64,000 nucleotides of DNA from Haemophilus influenzae. GTDB lineage: Bacteria; Pseudomonadota; Gammaproteobacteria; Enterobacterales; Pasteurellaceae. The position numbers and the translations under genes were made by a program. Below the pieces are notes generated by a model. It searched no databases. It had not been told where the DNA came from and saw nothing but the letters and a program-made list of their open reading frames with translations. The DNA lies in assembly GCF_900475755.1 (NCBI RefSeq), contig NZ_LS483411.1:434001-498000 (forward strand), given 5' to 3'. Each line of letters begins with the position of its first letter. The first letter of the stretch is position 1. Positions 63,228-64,000 of the stretch are shown in pieces.

Positions 63228-63268
63228 AAATACCTGTTTTTGAGTAATATCAGAAACAGGTATTTTTT
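63228..63268 (+). terminator. Terminator after the adhesin gene
   Basis: AAATACCTGTTT (63228-63239) and AAACAGGTATTT (63254-63265) form a perfect 12-bp stem with a 14-base loop, followed by T residues, 30 bases past the adhesin stop. Confidence 0.88.
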
Positions 63269-63341
63269 ATAGGCTTCGTTTCGCACACTCGTTACTAGTG
63301 TGGATATGTGAATAAAATCAATAATATTTGGTGTATTTCAT

Positions 63342-63860
63342 CTATTTTATTAATTTTGTTAGCGGATAAAATAACTTTCTGTGTGTTCCTCCAAATTCTT
63401 TAAATTCAATAAACCCTAATCGTTCATAAAACGAGCTGGCATCATCATTTTTTGCTTCAACGACTAAAATTGTAGCAGCTACCGTAGCATTCTTAATCTT
63501 ATGAATGGCGTCTACAATTAGAAACTTTCCATACCCTTGCTTCTGGAAATTCGTATCAATGGCTAATCGCCCTATTAAAACAGCAGGAATATTAGGATAT
63601 GGTACACCTTTACTTATTCGTTCTTGTGGTATATCTGCAATTGGTATTGATAATGCCGATAAAGTGTAATAGCCAACAATCCTAGATTGTTGTTCATTTA
63701 TAAGCACAAAACACTTTGCAAGCCCTTTTTTTACATCTTGAGAAACGTACTTATGAAAGTAGTTTTCTAAAGGTTCAACTGAACAAGAAAATGAACTTCT
63801 CTCAATCTTTACATCTTCTAAGGGTAATACTCTTAAATATGCTAAATTTTCATTTATCAT
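63342..63860 (-). CDS. GNAT-family acetyltransferase toxin (TacT/AtaT-like)
   Basis: A 172-residue GCN5-related N-acetyltransferase. The acetyl-CoA loop region IGRLAIDTNFQKQGYGKFLI has the R/Q-x-x-G-x-G/A pattern, and SFYERLGFIEF is the conserved C-terminal block. Toxins of this type acetylate aminoacyl-tRNAs and stop translation. The frame reaches further upstream, but the ATG at 63860 overlaps the end of the antitoxin gene by 11 bases and starts the family sequence, as expected for a coupled toxin-antitoxin pair. Activity is not demonstrated. Confidence 0.85.
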   Translation of the reverse strand: MINENLAYLRVLPLEDVKIERSSFSCSVEPLENYFHKYVSQDVKKGLAKCFVLINEQQSRIVGYYTLSALSIPIADIPQERISKGVPYPNIPAVLIGRLAIDTNFQKQGYGKFLIVDAIHKIKNATVAATILVVEAKNDDASSFYERLGFIEFKEFGGTHRKLFYPLTKLIK

Positions 63861-64000
63861 TATTTTTTCCTGTAATAGATAGATATGCTTCATACATATT
63901 AAGCGCATTTTTCATTGATTGATTAGGCTCAAATGGTTTACTTAGACTTTCAATCAGCAATGCTTGATCATTCACTGCTAAACGTAAAACTTGATGTTCT
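63850..64000 (-). CDS. DUF1778-type antitoxin (5' end outside window)
   Basis: The last 49 residues of a protein running off the right edge on the minus strand (LRLAVNDQALLIESL, KPFEPNQSMKNALNMYEAY). Length, charge and position fit the C-terminal toxin-wrapping tail of DUF1778 (ribbon-helix-helix) antitoxins that neutralise GNAT toxins and repress their own operon. The stop TGA at 63850-63852 lies within the toxin's first codons. The DNA-binding N-terminus is not in the window. Confidence 0.8.
   Translation of the reverse strand, partial: EHQVLRLAVNDQALLIESLSKPFEPNQSMKNALNMYEAYLSITGKNNDK

Overview
The window is a chromosomal segment of Haemophilus influenzae or a very close relative (for example biogroup aegyptius). 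By eye I count roughly 48 exact copies of the Haemophilus DNA-uptake signal AAGTGCGGT in either orientation, about one per 1.3 kb. The base composition is AT-rich and the gene content is typical Pasteurellaceae. Many uptake signals sit as inverted pairs just after genes and look like transcription terminators.

Layout. 0-5 kb: the end of an N-carbamoyl-amino-acid/allantoate amidohydrolase gene, a broken Lrp/AsnC regulator, then a leftward cluster of catabolic ornithine carbamoyltransferase (arcB), carbamate kinase (arcC, with a C12 tract in the coding sequence) and a YfcC-type transporter. 5.3-9.2 kb: a Cof-type phosphatase, fluoride channel crcB, recX-recA with a LexA box, and the competence regulator tfoX/sxy with a CRP-S site. 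9.2-14.8 kb: a complete rRNA operon (16S, tRNA-Glu, 23S, 5S) with promoter, boxA elements and processing stems. 14.9-22.3 kb: yihI, a DUF2489 gene, narP, lptM-lysA, cyaY-recQ and proS. 22.3-29.5 kb: envelope genes lptD, ftsP, plsC and lpxH, then a sodium-dependent transporter with its 31-residue small subunit. 29.7-34.1 kb: the branched-chain amino acid operon ilvG(decayed)-ilvM-ilvD-ilvA. 34.2-42.8 kb: dnaE, a phosphohexomutase, luxS, a tandem pair of probable small RNAs, yqaA/yqaB, a PRD-domain gene and rsmG. 42.9-49.8 kb: the full ATP synthase operon atpIBEFHAGDC. 49.9-60.6 kb: tyrP with two TyrR boxes, yicC, ygfZ, rpiA-serA, hemW, lon with a heat-shock promoter, a VirK/DUF535 gene and trmN6. 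60.7-64 kb: srmB, a YadA-type trimeric autotransporter adhesin with two classes of in-frame repeat, and a GNAT toxin/DUF1778 antitoxin pair running off the right edge.

Most of the window is conserved housekeeping sequence. The observations most worth following are the twin sRNA-like units between luxS and yqaA, each behind a sigma-E-like promoter; the acetolactate synthase gene that kept its reading frame despite losing two large internal blocks; the homopolymer in arcC; the repeat-bearing adhesin; and several junctions where gene order differs from what I remember of strain Rd KW20, including the absence of the histidine operon between tyrP and yicC. Comparisons with Rd rest on memory, not on a search.
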